From assembly GCF_048564905.1 (NCBI RefSeq), contig NC_133007.1, positions 7,936,001 through 8,000,000 on the forward strand: a stretch of 64,000 bases of DNA. The letters run 5' to 3'. Position 1 is the first letter of the stretch. The number at the start of each line of letters is the position of its first letter. The notes under the pieces are model-generated. The model was not told the origin of the DNA. It did no database searches and saw only the letters and a program-made list of their open reading frames with translations. A program made the position numbers and the translations under genes. This stretch comes from Vicugna pacos. Taxonomy: Eukaryota > Chordata > Mammalia > Artiodactyla > Camelidae. Positions 62,326 through 64,000 of the stretch are shown here, one piece after another.

Positions 62326-62374
62326 TTTTTTTAACATTTTTTATTGATTTATGAGCATTTAACAATGTTGTGTC
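62326..62374 (-). repeat. About 49-bp L1 3'-tail micro-insertion
   Basis: The same short L1 tail (ending ACAATGTTGTGTC on the plus strand) is bracketed by AAAATAAAGGTAAAA (from about 62,310) and AAAATAAAGGCAAAA (62,375-62,389). It inserted into the end of an older L1. Confidence 0.8.
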
Positions 62375-63130
62375 AAAATAAAGGCAAAATTAATATAGAG
62401 GTCTGAATGGTGGTTACCTTTCGCTGAGTTACCAATTGAGAAAAGACTTAAAATATTGACACTCATTAATTATATTTTATTTTCCACTTAATTTTAATAG
62501 AATCTTTAATAACTTTTATAACATATCGTAAAATAATTTTTATTTTATATTTTCTACATGTACTTTAATAAAAATAGATTCAACACACTCAATTTTCGTA
62601 CACTTTAAATTCTACTGTGTTTTATGTACTAACACTTTAGATCATTACTGTAGATGGAACACAAATAAGTAAACATCTTAATGATTTTGTTGGTGATGGC
62701 AAGATAAAATTTATGGAATAAATATATGACAATATATGAATTACGTATATTTTAATTTTGTTCCCCATCTGAATATCATTAGACGATCAGCCAAAAATCT
62801 AGATACATGCAATAATACTTAAATTATCATTTTTGACATTTTACTTCTCTTTCAGACACGTAAAAAATATAGTTTCCTGTATGTTTTCCCATTTGATTGT
62901 TATAAAGGTTTATTTGTTGCAATAAGAAGATATATTTCACTTGATAGTTGTGTTAACTTGATTTATCACTTTTAAAGACTTAAATATAAAACACATGGGC
63001 CTTAATTTATTCTTTTGTCCTCAATGTCACAAATGTTACTGGTGGGCCTACATATAGTATGTGTGTCCTGCTTGTTTATAATTATCTATATCCTTTTTAG
63101 CCACTTGTTTCAACTTCCAACATATATATA

Positions 63131-63136
63131 CAAATA

Positions 63137-63175
<39 letters not shown>
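63131..63175. repeat. (CA)n microsatellite
   Basis: About 19 uninterrupted CA units follow ATACAAATACAAA. Confidence 0.92.
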
Positions 63176-64000
63176 TCTTTAAAACAGAGATGGTCTTGAC
63201 TCCCCTGTGTAGTGTCTATCACAGTGACTGCAGGCATCAATAAATAGGTTTTGAATTTAACTGAATCACACATATAGGAAGTGGGAGGTAAGGTGTCCAG
63301 AAATGATTTAAGAAATCCAGGACAGAGAGGTGTGAAGAGACGTCTTTTGCCCTCAAGACATACAAAGCATAAGCAAGAGGGAGCTAGGTTAGCTAATTTG
63401 CGTCACTAACGTACAGTTTATGTAGGTGAAAGGTTCACTGACTTAGGTCCACTGGACAATGTGTGGTAATGAGACATGTGTCTTTTTGATATGTTGTTTA
63501 AGGAGGACAAGTAGGAGGACATTAACGTTCATACTCAGGGATAAAAAGCCATTCTCTAAAACCATGTAGGATCCTCTCTGCAATGTTCTAACAATCTACC
63601 TTTTATTTCCACTGGAGTCTAACTCTGTAGAAACTACCAGTAAAAAAAGAAATCAAGTTATAATTGTGGTTGTTTAGCAATATAATAAATAGTCATCTGT
63701 CAGAAATTTGACTAAGACTTCCTAAAAGGTTTTTTCAGGGCTGAAAAGTTTTCAAATAAAAAAAAAAAAAAGAAACAATGAATTTCACCAAACAGGTATC
63801 AGCTGGAAACAATTGCCTTTATTGGCTGAGTTCTTACAACTGCAGGGTCAATATGAAACAATGGATCCAGGTATTCAAATTTCAGATCAAAAGGCAAATT
63901 TGCACAAATATTGGAGGATTGTCTCCCTTCTGTGGGAACACAGAATGTAGATCAAAAGAGTGCTGATTCATGGCAAGAACCAGTTGGCTCATCACCTCCT

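Larger units (their letters stand above)
57881..64000. other. 5' flank of SOAT1, no gene recognised
   Basis: There is no conserved coding sequence. The region holds old mammalian repeats at 58.6-59.05 and 59.8-60.4 kb, a MIR (59.60-59.74 kb), an L1 3' end (61.48-62.31 kb), an L1 micro-insertion (62,326-62,374) and a CA repeat (63.13-63.17 kb). In human the next gene upstream of SOAT1 is ABL2, tens of kilobases away and transcribed divergently, which fits the lack of genes here. Confidence 0.7.

Noticed and set aside
1-64000. CRISPR arrays, bacterial operons, rRNA or functional tRNA genes
   Set aside because: Nothing of the kind is present. The tRNA-like boxes belong to SINEs with A-rich tails, and the direct repeats are transposon target duplications or simple repeats.

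Overview
This is vertebrate, specifically mammalian, nuclear DNA: AT-rich, intron-dominated and full of LINE, SINE, LTR and DNA-transposon remnants, with one CpG island. Five copies of a tRNA-derived SINE of the type known from camels, llamas and alpacas, together with L1 3' ends of the cetartiodactyl type, point to a camelid. The window holds one recognisable protein gene, SOAT1 (sterol O-acyltransferase 1, ACAT1), on the minus strand.

Layout, read along the gene from high to low coordinates. About 57,900-64,000 is 5' flanking, probably intergenic DNA with old L1, MIR and simple repeats. A CpG island at about 57,080-57,680 carries the promoter (inverted CCAAT, GC boxes) and a probable non-coding exon 1 ending at 57,320. 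Intron 1 (11.9 kb) leads to exon 2 with the start codon at 45,586-45,584. Introns 2 (17.5 kb) and 3 (13.9 kb) hold most of the transposon load, including an L1 carrying a TA-flanked Tigger-like transposon, and a cluster of ERV LTR fossils at about 15.4-20.3 kb. Coding exons 4-16 lie between 13,970 and 1,208. The stop codon is at 1,210-1,208, and the window probably starts inside the long 3' UTR.

The 15 coding exons were placed to the base using GT-AG sites and reading phase. They join to an uninterrupted 549-codon frame plus stop, against 550 residues in human. The MBOAT features are kept: FYKDWWN at residues 402-408, Asn420 and His459. The product would be the endoplasmic-reticulum enzyme that esterifies cholesterol with long-chain acyl-CoA for storage in lipid droplets.

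I found no previously undescribed biological system. Observations worth a second look are a perfect 48-bp duplication on either side of exons 4 and 5, a SINE within about 35 bp of the exon 13 acceptor, two roughly 50-bp L1-tail micro-insertions cut at the same position, a head-to-head LTR arrangement, and an uneven divergence pattern across SOAT1 exons. Repeat boundaries are approximate unless target-site duplications are given.
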